From Colius striatus (taxonomy: Eukaryota > Chordata > Aves > Coliiformes > Coliidae): DNA of 64,000 bases. Shown here piece after piece: positions 37,301 through 49,700 of this stretch. A program made the translations under genes and the position numbers. Numbering within the stretch: the first letter of the stretch is position 1; the number at the start of each line of letters is the position of its first letter. The notes under the pieces were generated by a model. That model searched no databases and had not been told where the DNA came from. It was given only the letters and a program-made list of their open reading frames with translations. The stretch spans positions 14,075,501 to 14,139,500 of the forward strand of contig NC_084769.1 of NCBI RefSeq assembly GCF_028858725.1, read 5' to 3'.

Positions 37301-40300
37301 TAATTCACATTCCTCTGAGCACATATAAGGTTGGGATATTTCATCACATTAACATACAGCATCAGGTAGTAAACCTGAAGGAGGAAGTGGTTTGGAGCTT
37401 TGGAAAGAGGTGGAAGGGAAGTATTGTGTAACAAAATGAGGAAAATTCAAGTCTTCAGTTTTCTAGAAGGCAGTAGGAGAGATAGTATTGAACAGGAGTA
37501 AAAGGGATTATTGCAGGGAGAGAGAAAAGAAAGGGCTGTTTCCCAGGTCAGGCAAGGTTGTGTGTGGGAGGATAACTCAGACGATAATACAGCGGGACCA
37601 TAACTAAAGTGCTACCTCTTACATCCCTAAATAAATCTTCAACAGTGTGCCACAGCTAAAATATCTTACCAATTCTGGCATCAAGTTGACTACAGGATCT
37701 TGCAGATCTTAGGGTCCCTGTACTTCAGTTGGATAGTACAGTTCATATTTAAGGCAGTGCAGATATTTTGGTCTGCCATTGTTTTATTCCAGAGAAGGTT
37801 TGTAGAACAAGGTACTTTTTGTAGAAAGAGGGATAGGTCCTGCAAACACAGACAACAGATGACATTTATACTGGAGCTTGTTTACAAATAACTCCAGTTT
37901 CAATCACAATTCATTCTCTCAGAGATCTCTGGACTAAAAGATGCTTTATAAATACATGCAAAGATTGTTCTCCCTGACAATACCAAGGAGTCACAGCGGT
38001 GATGAGAAATTTTAATAGTGAAAACTACAAGGTATAAATCATTTTCTAACAATAACAAAAAGGAAAAAGGGACACCAAAGAAGAGCTCTTTTCCTTTGCT
38101 GATTATTTAATTGCACAGGAAAATTCAGTGTGACTGTTAAAATTGCTCTCAGGTGTCCAAGAGCAACACTAACAGCAATTGCATTTTGCAGCAGCAGAAA
38201 GCAAAGAGGAATATGGATGTGTGAAAAGTGGGAAAAGATCTTTAAGAAGGGCAAGATGAGTTTGTGTTCCCACAAATGAAGGTCTAGGTGATTTAGAATA
38301 GAAAATCACATTTAGTGATGTAAATATGTTAATTGATGAGTCCTTGCTATATGGTTGTGAAGGAGGGAAGGATTATGTCTTGTTTTGACAGATGGAGAAA
38401 CACGGACAGAAAAGGCTACGTTCTTACCAGGACGCTTGCCAGCTTCTTTCAAAGTAATTTCCAAGGAAGATCTTTCCCTGCAGAAAGCTTGAAGCTACAG
38501 ATATCTCTCCAGGTTTCACTCTGTTACTATGGGAGAACAGAAATGGTCCCAGATGTTGAAGCTACCAGCCTGGCCTTTTTTTGAGCTCTGACTGGACTAT
38601 AACCTGAACAGAGAACAAGCAGAAACAACCTTTCCTTTGTGATGATTCATCTTGCCAGAGGAAGATTAGTCAATGGAAAATTCTGTCTGCCTGTACTAGT
38701 TAGTAAATATGTACCCATTCCTGAATAAGGCCAGGGGCAAAGCACTAGGGCAGTGGGAGTGGAAGCCTGAGTTGAGTAATCCTAGGCTTTCTTGCTGTTG
38801 GCATTCCAATATCAACAGAATTAAGAGCAGAGGAGTCCTAGGCTGATTTCCAGCATTGTAACAGACCTTACACTTGAAGGATGTCGGGTGCTGAGTGTCA
38901 GTTCTCCCATTTATGCTTTCTTCTCACAATCTGTGCAAGGCACACTCAATCTTTCCCCAACAAATGCTGCTTTCACTTGATCTTGGGTCAGTACAGGACT
39001 GCTAACTTTTCAAGATCTTTCACTAGGGAAATTATTCAGTCTAAAGCTCATGTAACTTTAGACTCATTTTGTACTGCCCCACTAATCAGTAAAGTGGAAA
39101 TGCAGTAACCAGAATCTTGCAGTGGCAAAGGTAAGGAGAGATTTAAGAAGTCATTACTTTCTCATTCAATAAATACTGGTTAAAATGCCAGCCCCCGCTT
39201 CTTTTTCTTCATTCTAGGAGTTGACCACACTTGCATCAGAGTACTTCACATGGTCAGGTGTGCCTGGCCTTTGCCATTCTTTCCCAGGAGTGTCTGGGAA
39301 AGTGTGTATTTGCCAGATAAAACAAATTCAGCTCATTTTTGCCTAATACTGTTTTGATGTTAGGGAAAAACTTGCAGCTGAAATGTTGTCGGCAATATTT
39401 GGTATTGTGGTATATTTGAGTTTACATCTTAAACATAGCCTTCACAACAGGTCTAAATAGGAAAAGGCTTTGGAAGCTTTTTTCATTGCAACTTTTCTCT
39501 ACAATAAACTATTGTTGAAACAAATCTGGAGATGGACCTCAAAAATATAACTTTGGGCCTGCTAGTGCACCTGAAACTTTGTGAGTTTAAAACCTGCAAA
39601 CTCTATAACATAAATAAAGGGTGCTAATACCACTCTCTGAAGAAATACTACAGTTAATGATCCAGTGGCTATTGTATACTCAGTGTGTTCACAACTCAGT
39701 AATCATAGGACATTAATAAAGTTCCCACTTTTAGTGTACCTTGATGGAATAACAAATTCTTTAAATTCAACACCCCACCAACATGAGCCTGAACCACTGG
39801 ACCCAATCTCTGTGTCCCAAGCTTCTCATGCAATCTAAGCAGTGTTTAAATAACTGTTCCTGTATAATTTGAAGGGCACATATATAGTCTGAGAACCCCT
39901 CCCTGAGCCCTAGCACAGGATATGGGGCTGGAACTGGTGTGTCAGAATGAGAGAACCTTTCTTGTGCTTACTTATGGTTTTCTTAGTTTTACCAAGGCCA
40001 ACAAGCTTCTAGTTTAGCCTGTTCAGACAGAAAAAGAAAGACAAAATTCACTTGTTTGGCAAAGGATCTTCTTTATCATCACTTCTTAGCCTTAAAAAAA
40101 ACCTCTCAAGATACACATCTTTGCAAAATAACAAGTGATTCGCCTTTTCTCAGCCTGATCTCACTCCTGTGGCTTCCAGGTTTTATTAACATCTCAGGTG
40201 AGACAGAATGCCTCCTGTTGCTCTCTCCAGGTTATTTATCTTAATATTTGGCAAGGATTCACTCTCGTTTGCAGAGAAGCCTCACTCTTTACATATAGGC

Positions 40301-41382
40301 TGCCTCCTTCACTCACATGCTCCAGCCAAAATACTTCAGCTCCATCTGCATAAATTAAATGAGTTGTTTTGTGGGGTGGGATAGGAATGAGAGACCCTCA
40401 GAAATGACAACCCTTGACTGCTTGAAGTTGGGGTCTCAATTTTAGTTATTCCAGGAGAAGCCAAGCATTGTCTCTGGCCTATTATGTCACTGGCATAATA
40501 GACTAACACAGGCCTCCTGGACTTTCTGAATAGACTAGAAAAAGACAGAATGGCAAAGCTGATACAAACACAGGCTCACAATACAAAACCAGCTTATCAT
40601 TCAATGCAGGTATTTTTGCTTCTCCAACATGTATCTCATCCTTTGTAATAAAAGCTATTGGGGTGCTACTTAGTTATTAGGTTAAAAACACAGGAGAAAG
40701 AGGAAAGCGTGACTCAAGAGTGGGTTACTTGTTAAAGAAGCTTGTTATTTAAGTATTAAAATAGGAAACATGATACAGAGAAAGGAATATTCCCCATCTA
40801 ACAGCTCTTCACAGTTATTCTTAGTCATTGTAAGTTATCAGGTGTCACCTAGCCTAATTAATCACATCCTGAATTACCATGCATAAAATAAATGTGCTCA
40901 TTTGGAGGAAGAAAAAATGCATAGGGCTGTGTTGTGTGCTTTGTTCCTGTTTCTTATTCATTTATCCTGTACTTCACCTGCTCCTAATGAAAGAGAATGT
41001 TATGTCCTCCTAAAAAGAGGTAGAAAATACTTCTTAACCTGTGTAAATGTCAATGTCAGCTCGCCTTTTCACAAGAAGAAACATAAAAATAAAATTCATC
41101 ACAGTTTATTTGACTCTTAGCTAATTTCATATATTCATTTCATATATTCAAAATGCATTTCAACCACTGAGAAAGTCTTTAATTTAGTTGAATTTTCACT
41201 GACTCGCCTACTATGGACAACAATTTACCTTTTTGAGCTGAATATCTTCGTTTGCTCTATTCCGTTGAGCCACTAGATGCCCCTCACTCCTTCATAAAGC
41301 TCCAGATAGGAGACAATCCCTGACTACTCAGTGGGACTAAACTGGAACTGAAGCAGTGCGGAAGCACGTTTTTGTTCACAGC
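37301..41382. other. Non-coding stretch with one weak exon candidate
   Basis: No repeat recognised. A possible signal-peptide exon at 40917-41019 is listed separately at low confidence. A cagatggagaaacacggaca phrase near 38390 is reminiscent of MIR or L2 but too short to call. Confidence 0.4.
40917..41019 (+). CDS. Weak candidate: first coding exon of a small secreted peptide
   Basis: An ATG at 40917, in the context aaaaaATGc, begins a frame with a textbook signal-peptide profile: a basic start (MHR), a hydrophobic core AVLCALFLFLIHLSC, and a small-residue cleavage region around TSPA, followed by a polar stretch with KRGRK. A usable splice donor (aaaagag|gtagaa) follows at 41019/41020, leaving phase 1; unspliced, the frame stops at 41120. 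A TATA-like cataaaataaat lies at 40880-40891. Against it: no downstream exon was recognised, no family was recognised, and hydrophobic frames of this length arise by chance in 64 kb. Confidence 0.18.
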
Positions 41383-41776
41383 ATGCAGAGGCTTTCTGCA
41401 GGACCTGGGGCTGTTTAGTCTGGAGAAGACTACAGGCGAATCTCATTAACACAAGTATTTCAAAGGTGGATGTCAAGAGGATGGGGTGGCACTTTTTTTC
41501 TGTAGTCTCATGTGACAGGACAAGGGGTAATGGACATAAGCTGGAACACAAAAAGTTCCACCTAAACTTAAGGAAAAACTTCTTTGCTGTTGAGGTGAGG
41601 GAGCCCTGGCACAGGCTGCCCAGGGAGGGTGTGGAGTCTCCTGCTCTGGAGGTTTTCAAACCCGCTTGGATGTGTTCCTGTGTGACCTGATCTAGGTGGA
41701 CCTGCTTTAGCAGGGGGGTTGGACTGGGTGATCCCTAGAGGTCCCTTCCAGTCCGTATCATTCTGTGATTCTGTAA
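41383..41776 (+). mobile_element. CR1 LINE 3' region, about 390 bp
   Basis: Forward-orientation copy: cctggggctgtttagtctgg, the RT stop region, ggacaaggggtaatggacat, ccctggcacaggctgcccag, gaggttttcaaacccgcttg, and a tail ending atcattctgtgattctgt. It is 5'-truncated in the last codons of ORF2. It is one of four + strand CR1 copies in the window. Confidence 0.96.
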
Positions 41777-44049
41777 CAAATGCTGTCATTTGAATCACAG
41801 CATTGAGTGTGACTCTGCAAATCACGGCAGTGCCAAATGCTGATGTGCCAAACACACAACAAATGTAACTGTGTTTGGACAAAATGTATCTACACGTGGC
41901 AAATAAAAAAATCAGTGAGGCTGAAGAGAGCAGATGAAGGTGGCATTGAGCAAAATAAGCTACAAACCCATGGACTGGAGTAAACAGAGTCATTTAATTC
42001 CCAAGTATTCACTGACAAGAATGTTTTCCATATACATATGTTTACTAACTGGTTTTTTCTATTCATGAAGTAAAATGGTTCAGTCTTTCTTGACACTTAG
42101 ACTAGACCTCATTTATTTAAAGTATACACTTGACTGTAGTCTAATTAGGGTATGGTTGGACCATACCACCATGTGGGTTTAGATAATTGCAGACTAGCTG
42201 GGGAATAGTCACTTCAGTATCACACAGTGGACGCTGGGCAATGGAAACCAGACATGATACCATTAAACACATTTGACTTACGCTGGTGATGGCAAAAGCA
42301 AAGTCAGACACTGCTCTGAAGGAAACAAAATGTTTCACCATGTAAATAGCATCAGGAAGCTGCTTGCAGCTGCCTGTGAGCTGTACAACTCCCTTTTCCC
42401 TTCCTGCACTCTATCTGCCTTTAGCAAGTTTCCTCTATGCATACAGACCTGACCCCCATTAGTTAATTTGTACCATCAGCACTTTGCAAGACCTTGTCCC
42501 AGAAAGTGCTGCATCTCTAATTCTGTTTTGGAAACTCTTCCTCAGATTAGGACTCATTTCCTCAGTATTTTAAGTTCATGGACTGGGAATGGAATGGTGA
42601 CATCTAAGGGGAAAAAAAAAATGGAGAAACCCTTTCTTTAGATTAGTTTTGCTTTTCAAGTCATGCGAGTGGTAGCAAATTACATCTGCATAAGTAATAG
42701 GAGTCCAATAGCCTTTTGGCTTTCTTTTGAATCACAAAAATCATGGCAGAAGGTCACAGCATTTCTTTTTTCCCATTGTTTTTGAGACTGGTCCTGAAAA
42801 ACTAGGGTGCAACCAGTTTCAGTAAAGACACATATAGAGGATTCTGACACTTCAGTGTTACTGTTCTCCTAGTTTTAATGCCACTGACTGAACAATACAG
42901 ATTTTAATTTCTAATTAAATATCAGATCATGGTGCATGCTCTCAGTGTTATTTATGCTTTTAATGTCTAATGAGTTCAGAGGGAGCATAAACTTCTAAAT
43001 ATCTTTATGAGTCTTGGTCCTGTTCTTCAAAGATGAAGGGAAAAACCATACAGTTTTCAAAAATATACTTTTTTGTCCAAGGCATTGTCAAGGCACAGAA
43101 AGCTGGGAATGTAAGAGCTAAAACTTACACAGTATGCTTATGGTCCACTCTGCTCGAGGCCTTTGATCTCTGCTCATGCTTCTCCTTCCCAGCTCTCCTT
43201 AGATTGACTCCACTAGAATGAGTGATAGTTGAACAGTGTAGACAATGCATCAACCACTGCTGGCCCTTCAATTCCTGCATTGTCTAGAGCTGCTCAGATG
43301 ACAGTTATCAACAATCTTGCAATTAATATACTGTGGACTGGTGATCAGCTTCCACTGGACACTAGCAGTGATACCAGAGAGGGTCAAATCCAGAGTCCAG
43401 TGTCCATCAATGTGAGATTTTAATTGTTTTCAGTGTTATTTGCACTGATGACAGAGAAACCATTTGGGAGCTAATAAGTCTTACAGTTATGAATAATCCC
43501 TGGTGTTCTTTCTAATACTTAATGGCTCTGCTCTCACCAGTTACCTAACTTAGCCTGGTTAAATGGTTTTTTCCTCACAGGCTAACATGTACATTACACA
43601 TAATCTCCTTTTCCCTCCTACTTACTCTCATGGTTGGCCATCTTTTTAATAGCAAGCTGAGAACTGAGAAATGGAGAGAACAGAATGACCTATTGAACCA
43701 ATTTCACTCCTCAGCAGAGCGGACAGGAAAAGGGCCGCCTCAGCTTCGGGTTCCAGGAACAGAAAACCAGATGTTTTTTGGCTACATTTAACAGATGTTA
43801 TTCCAGTTTGAAACACCATTTTAAAATGCAGATCCCAAGAGTTCATGTGTTTCCAAAGTATTCAAAGAATGGGAAAGGGGAAATTTCTTGCAAGTCTTCA
43901 AGTAGTGTCAAGTATGCCTTTCTTCTTTCTTACTCCCCCTGGCACCTTTATTTTTCCAAATGAACTTCTCCAGATTAGCATTCCTGTGGCTAATACATAC
44001 ACCAGAACATGCATTGGTGCCTACATGCCCTAGATAAGCAGATCGGGTA

Positions 44050-44125
44050 GATTAACACTGCCACAAATTTAGCATGTGACCTTGGGCAATCACTCCATTT
44101 CCCTGGTTCTCTGTTCTCTACTTGT
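44050..44125 (+). mobile_element. MIR-like ancient SINE fragment
   Basis: A core-region match: actgccacaaatttagcatg then tgaccttgggcaatcactcc and a ttccctggttctctgttctc segment, in the order of the MIR core (tgccacttactagctgtgtgacc, then gggcaagtcactt, then ctctgtgcctcag). Only the core is convincing; the ends are lost. Confidence 0.6.
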
Positions 44126-45885
44126 GCTACTTATAGCTTGTCAGCTCCCCACAACAGTGTTTCTTTCAACTACCAGAATCTACAACAAGTGCAAAGAAAT
44201 TGTAAATAAGAACACAGCCCTAAGGTATTACCGTAAAACAGATCTTAAGAAGTTAACTACCAGTTATTCAGTAAAAGTGACAGTACATAGAAGAAAGAGG
44301 GTAGAGAAATAGATTCTTTATAGAGTAACTGCAGACCATCCTCTCAACCGTGGATGCTGTAAGTCCCAGCATAATGTGGAAGGACAGAAAGGCAGAAGCT
44401 TGAGGAGACAATAGTTTTCATCATGTTCTCTGACTAGATTCAGGTTGCTGTGTTATTCAGCCACAACAGCCAATTCTTAACTTAGAGCATCTTCCCAGAG
44501 TGACCAGTTACATTATGGTTATGGTAACACTCAGAATAAGCCAAAACCAGGGAGGGCATGGAAGGTGTGCTAAAACACTCTTACCCTGAGCCTGCCAGGT
44601 TTCCCTCTGAGTACAACGCATAGGAAGTCTTCTGTCAAGCACCACTGAATTAGTGTAATATTATTCTCATGCTATAAATAAAGAACTGGAGTGACAGCAT
44701 ATAAGTGATAACTAAAAATATACATTAATGATCCCAAGTCCATGGAATTGTGCATGTCCCAAGAATAAGCTTTAGTCCCTATTTACTCAATTTCCTTCTT
44801 CCACTTATGCTAAGGAAATTACAAGGGCTGGCTGTGATAAAACACCCTAAGCACTTCCTTCCCTGGATGAAACCAGAGACCTGCTACCATCCCCAAAAGA
44901 GAAGATGCCATTTCTAGCTCTCTGGTTGGTTTTGATGGAAGTGAAGGTGGAGAAGACGACTTTGTTGAAAGAGATCTTGAACTTGTCAGACATTCCTAAT
45001 CTCCTGAATAGTGTACAGATTTGGGGTTAGGGGAACTGAAGCTCTTTACAAGGAAGAGTGGTGTCACCATCTATATCAAAAGAAAAGGAGCAGAAGCACA
45101 AATTTCACGCAGATATTTCCCTGATGTTCAAATGGATTTGCAGAAATTTCCTGGTGTTCTCCCATACACTGCACTGACGTATAACACGTACACTACATGA
45201 AAGCAAATGTCTTTACTAAATAGTTATTGAGGATATGATTCTATTGCAATAGAAAGCTGAGATAATCACCACTTTTTAAAATGCAGATTTATTCCAAAAT
45301 GGATTTATTCTCAGAAAACTAAATGCTTTCTGAAAAACACATTGACTTTTGCAGAACGGTTATTCTATGTGAAAATAATTGAGCCATTTTTCAAATGTTT
45401 AAAAATAGAAGCATAATATTCACAATTAGAAATGAGTGAAACATTCTGCAAACTTCTTAAACACATAGACTGGAAACTTTAAAACAAAGACTTCCAAGGT
45501 TGACTTTTGGAATGATGATAGCTTCTTGTTCTACAGCCAGCCTTAGAAGAAACATCTTGTATCTCTATGGAATAGTGTGTATAATTAAGGGTAAAAACAC
45601 AGGCATCTAAAAAAAGCATTAAAGCCAGTTATTGGAATTCAATGTAGCCTGTAACAATACAGAAGAACTGAAGCTGGGAGCTCTTGGTCTTTTCTGGTCA
45701 CAGTCTCCATGCCTTCTCCTTGTATTTAAGTTTCATAAATTGTTCAAAACTTTATCGATAGAATTAATAGCCAAAATATTGCATCTCAATGTCTGGTTCA
45801 TATTCTTCTCCCAGTTATGGTAGTGCAACTCTAAATTAAACTGAATGCCTTAAGTGAAGCCTCTCCAAATTTATGACACTAAAAG

Positions 45886-46100
45886 GACGAAGTCAACTTC
45901 GTTCTTCGTCTTTAAGACTCCTGTATTTGCAGCCAAAGCCGATCGCCCTTCCAGCGCCAATCTGTGTGGCACAAGAGTGCCATCCAGCGGCAGCTCCCCA
46001 CTCTGTGGGCGCCGAAGGCACTCCCGGCAAGGCGACTAGATGCCGGTACTGGCAAACTGCAAATCCAAATTCTCAAGTAGCTATTGCTGGGCTGAGAGCG
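45886..46100. other. Isolated CpG-dense patch
   Basis: By hand I count 12 CpG dinucleotides between about 45886 and 46038, in a region where neighbouring kilobases have almost none, and one more at 46098. The patch is GC-rich, overlaps no recognised CR1, and ends about 90 bp before the CR1 at 46190. It could be a small unmethylated element, a young insertion of unknown family, or an exon or promoter of an unrecognised transcript. No reading frame stands out. Confidence 0.5.
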
Positions 46101-46189
46101 CCATTTCTGTTCAGCATTAATAGCTTACATTTTTATTTTGTGTTTTACTGGTGGGTTTTTTAAAATCAGTTTTCCATACTGAAATGGTT

Positions 46190-46635
46190 CATTGAATCAT
46201 AGAATGATGATGGTTGCAAAAGACCTTTAAGGTCATCGAGTCCAACCATTCACTTCACACTGCCAAACCCAGCACTAAACTAAATCATATCCCTCAGCAC
46301 CTCATCTATGCATCTTTTGAATATCTCCAGGGATGGTGACTCCACCACTTCCCTGGGCAGCCTGTTCCAATGCTTAATAATCCTCTCAGTGAATAAGTTC
46401 TTCCTCATGTCCAATCTAAACCTTCCCTGGTGCAACTTGAGCCCATTTCCTGTCATTCGTTACTAGAAAGAAGAGACTGAACATCACTTCACTACAACTC
46501 CCCTTCAGGCAGTTGTAGAGCGTGATCACATCTCCTCTAAGCCTCCTCTAGGCTAAACATCTCCAGATCCCTCAGCCACTCCTCATAAAACTTGTGCTCT
46601 AGACCCTTGACCAGCTCCATTGCCCATTTCAGTTT
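46190..46635 (-). mobile_element. CR1 LINE (divergent subfamily) 3' part of a chimeric element
   Basis: The minus-strand tail (tcattgaatcatagaatgat) is followed by the subfamily-specific blocks aatcatatccctcagcacct, tggtgactccaccacttccc, gaataagttcttcctcatgt and ggtgcaacttgagcccattt. CR1 identity stops at about 46635 (ccattgcccatttca) and is replaced by non-CR1 sequence that also follows the CR1 copy at 58079-58516 at the same internal point. Confidence 0.93.
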
Positions 46636-46760
46636 AGACAACAATGGTATGTACAGCATGTTCCCATTCTCAAGCAACAAATAACACAGCTCCTGGGCTA
46701 GCAGGACTCAGAAGCAGTAGGTACCATCATTGTAATGTACATTGCATCTCAGCCAACAAA
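46636..46760 (-). mobile_element. Non-CR1 5' partner of the chimeric CR1, copy 1
   Basis: Starts at agtttagacaacaa and includes agctcctgggctagcaggac, tcagaagcagtaggtacc and cattgtaatgtac. It aligns with 58517-58655 at roughly the same similarity (high 80s percent, judged by eye) as the CR1 parts of the two copies. I do not recognise this sequence as CR1 or any other family. Similarity fades after agccaacaaactgc. Confidence 0.85.
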
Positions 46761-49700
46761 CTGCTGGTCTTCAGTCCCCTGTGATGGCCCAGCATGATTC
46801 AGTTCTGAGAAGAACATCTTGATGCTCATTTGAGCACCCTTGTACTGTGCCTCAGTGTCCAATCTAGATGTGTCCGATGGAGGTAACAGAGTTGACAGTG
46901 GGATTCATCAAGCTTTGAGGCTGGCTTCAGGTGAATGCTCACACACCCTGACATTGATGTGACTACTGACATCTCCGATCTGCAAAGAGCAAGCCCTGAA
47001 CCCAGACCTTCCACTTCCTGAATAAATGTTTTACCTGCTCTAGTATATTATTAAAATGTCTTTTTAGACAGAGCAGCTACTGTTGCAGTTGTAAAGACTC
47101 GGTCCCAGTGGCACCCATCAAAGGATTCTGAAGATCACTTCTTGAACCCAGCTGCTCTGAGGACCTCAATGGAGTAACACATAGTTTTTTGCTCCCAATT
47201 GAGTTGAGATAGGGATGAGTGCCAGGTTGCTTAGCCCTGTTGAACTGGCACGCTGGGCACTTACAGAGAGGCTCTGTACAGCAGAGTAGTTTATGTAAAA
47301 ATATCTAAGGTGGCTTGGGAATTTAGGCACAATGGAAGGTGACACACAGCTCACTGGGGTTTTCACCATCTCTGGTTTAGATTTAGGAGCTCAAATTCTG
47401 CCCGAAACTCTTATTTTTTTAACTTAGCCTGCAGCCAATGAAATAAATTCTGGTTAAAACCTCATGTATTTCATGCAGATTTTACTGATCTGCCTTATTC
47501 TGTGTCTCACCCTCCCCCCTATCTGTAACGTTTTCCTTTGTAGTTAACTATCTCTTGCAATGCAGATGTGTGTGATGATTATAAATGATTCATGGATTTG
47601 TTTGGCCTGATTGCCCACAGATTAAATCATTTTGTACAATGATCCTGTTAGTGTTCTACATTCATCTTACTTCTAAACAGAAATTAAATTATTTGGTGTT
47701 GTGGGGTCAACCATTGCAGATAATACTTGCAAGACAGATAGCTCTTCCCAATGAGCAGTGTCTCTGCAATGGTGGTAGAAATGGGAGAAAGAATCCTTGT
47801 GTTTCCAAGTAAAATGCCATTTTGATGCATTTCCTACACTGATACGTGAGATGAGATACCGAAGATTCAACTTGCTTCTATGAGCAATATAACACTGCAG
47901 TTTCTCCCTCTAACCTCTGTAAGAGACCACTGGGCTGCGTATAAAGGAACAGTTCATTTTCCATTATTTCCATGGTAAACTACTCCTACCTCACATTTCA
48001 CTCTGTTCAAGAATTATCAGGTGTGCACTAAATGGCACATATAATCTATTTTACCTCTATTTGGCTTAGCCTAAGTAGTCATATCCAAAATTATCTTAAA
48101 AATGAATTCAACAGAAAAATTTTTCATTGAAGAATAAATACATGAATGCTGAAAATGAGACTTACTCTTCAGGACTAAAGGCAACATGATTTGGCATTAT
48201 TAAGCTTTAATTTTGTGTGGTACAACTGCTTTGAGACTATGAAAGGAAGAGACCAGTAAATCAGCTCTTTGTATATTTTGTAGCAATCCTCATATTATAG
48301 ATATGGGGTAAAATGAAACAAAGGGTCATTTCTGTTTCTCAGTTCCGCAGGAGGTAAGCAAAAAAAAAGAGCGAGCCCTCCTACGTTTTCAAAGGAGTTT
48401 GATTCCTTTTCTGCTAATGAAATGCACGCTGCTGCAATACACAAGTAATTCAGCATTTAAGTAAAAAGCTTCAAGTATCCCCTTCAAAACAAAACCACCC
48501 CAAAAGCTTATTACAATTGACACCATTTCCTTGCATTTGTCTTATAAATCAGTCTTTTCTCGGGTGAGCTGCCTATTCCTAGATAAGATCTTATTGCTGG
48601 CTCCCGTGCACAGGTACAGCAACCTTATCTTCTTGGAATGTGAGCGTTCTGTCATTGCAAAAGGCCACAGCGGGCAGCTGCAGTGACAGGATTCATACTG
48701 ACTCGTCCAAGCGAAGCTTTGGAGCAAAGGCAGGATACAGAGTAAACCACAATTTACATTTTCTTCAACGTTTTTTGAGATGTGCTGTTTAGTAACTAAT
48801 TAAAAAAGACCATACTGATTGAGGAGTGTCTAAATGTAGTGAAAGCTCGATCCTTTTCATATTTGATCGGACTTAGAAATGAAAGGACAACTGGCAGGGT
48901 CGCATCCATCCAGGGTGCAGATCTCAAAAGATGAGCCAAAGCAAAATGCTCCCTTCTGATACATAAGAAACTGCCACCTTCTGTTTCTAATGCGGACAAT
49001 ATAAGGACGGAAATAATTAGTTAATCTTTTGTTTAAATAAAGCATTGGGGGAAAAGGCTAAAAATAAACACTGATTCATTCCTTGTCAGGGAAGTTTCTC
49101 CTGTCAATTATCACATTGTTACTGCTGTTTTTAATCTAGTCAGATGGTGAGATTGGCAATCCCTTCTGCAGGGGCTTCTGGGTGTTATTTTGTAGAGAAT
49201 CTTGCTTGAAGGACTGATTACTGCTTTTATGGGAGCCAGTGGGAGTTTGGCCACAGTCCTTCACGCATGTTAATTTGAGGGACTTCCAAATGTTAGCTAA
49301 TGATCTCAGAGTTCTTTTTATGAAAAATGTGTGGGTTTGTTTTGGGGTTTGGTTTTTGGTTGTTGGGTTGTTGGTTTGGTTTTTTTTTTTTTCATTCCTA
49401 GCAGGAGGCAATTAAGAGGGTCTGGGGAAAGTTCTGTGCTGTACTTCTGGACTGTGCTCTGACTAACGTCTAAAGTCCTAGCAGGAAAAACTCAGGAGCA
49501 CACGTTACCACCATACTTGATTTATTATACAGAATATATGATAATTGAAGGTATTTCACATTGTTCATAGATATATGTTGCTATGGACTGGGTTTATCTG
49601 TTAGCTGTCACTTACAGTAATCTGAAAGAAAGCAATTATGCTCACTCTTTTTTAGGAGCAATACTAAGGAAAAAGTAGTAGCCTCCACCCTGAAGCAGGA

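Larger units (their letters stand above)
41777..46189. other. Non-coding stretch with a MIR-like fragment and a CpG patch
   Basis: AT-rich sequence without a supported exon. The MIR-like piece at 44050-44125 and the CpG-dense patch at 45886-46100 are listed separately. Confidence 0.45.

Noticed and set aside
38370..38405. MIR/L2-like phrase cagatggagaaacacggaca
   Set aside because: Too short and lacks neighbouring core blocks.
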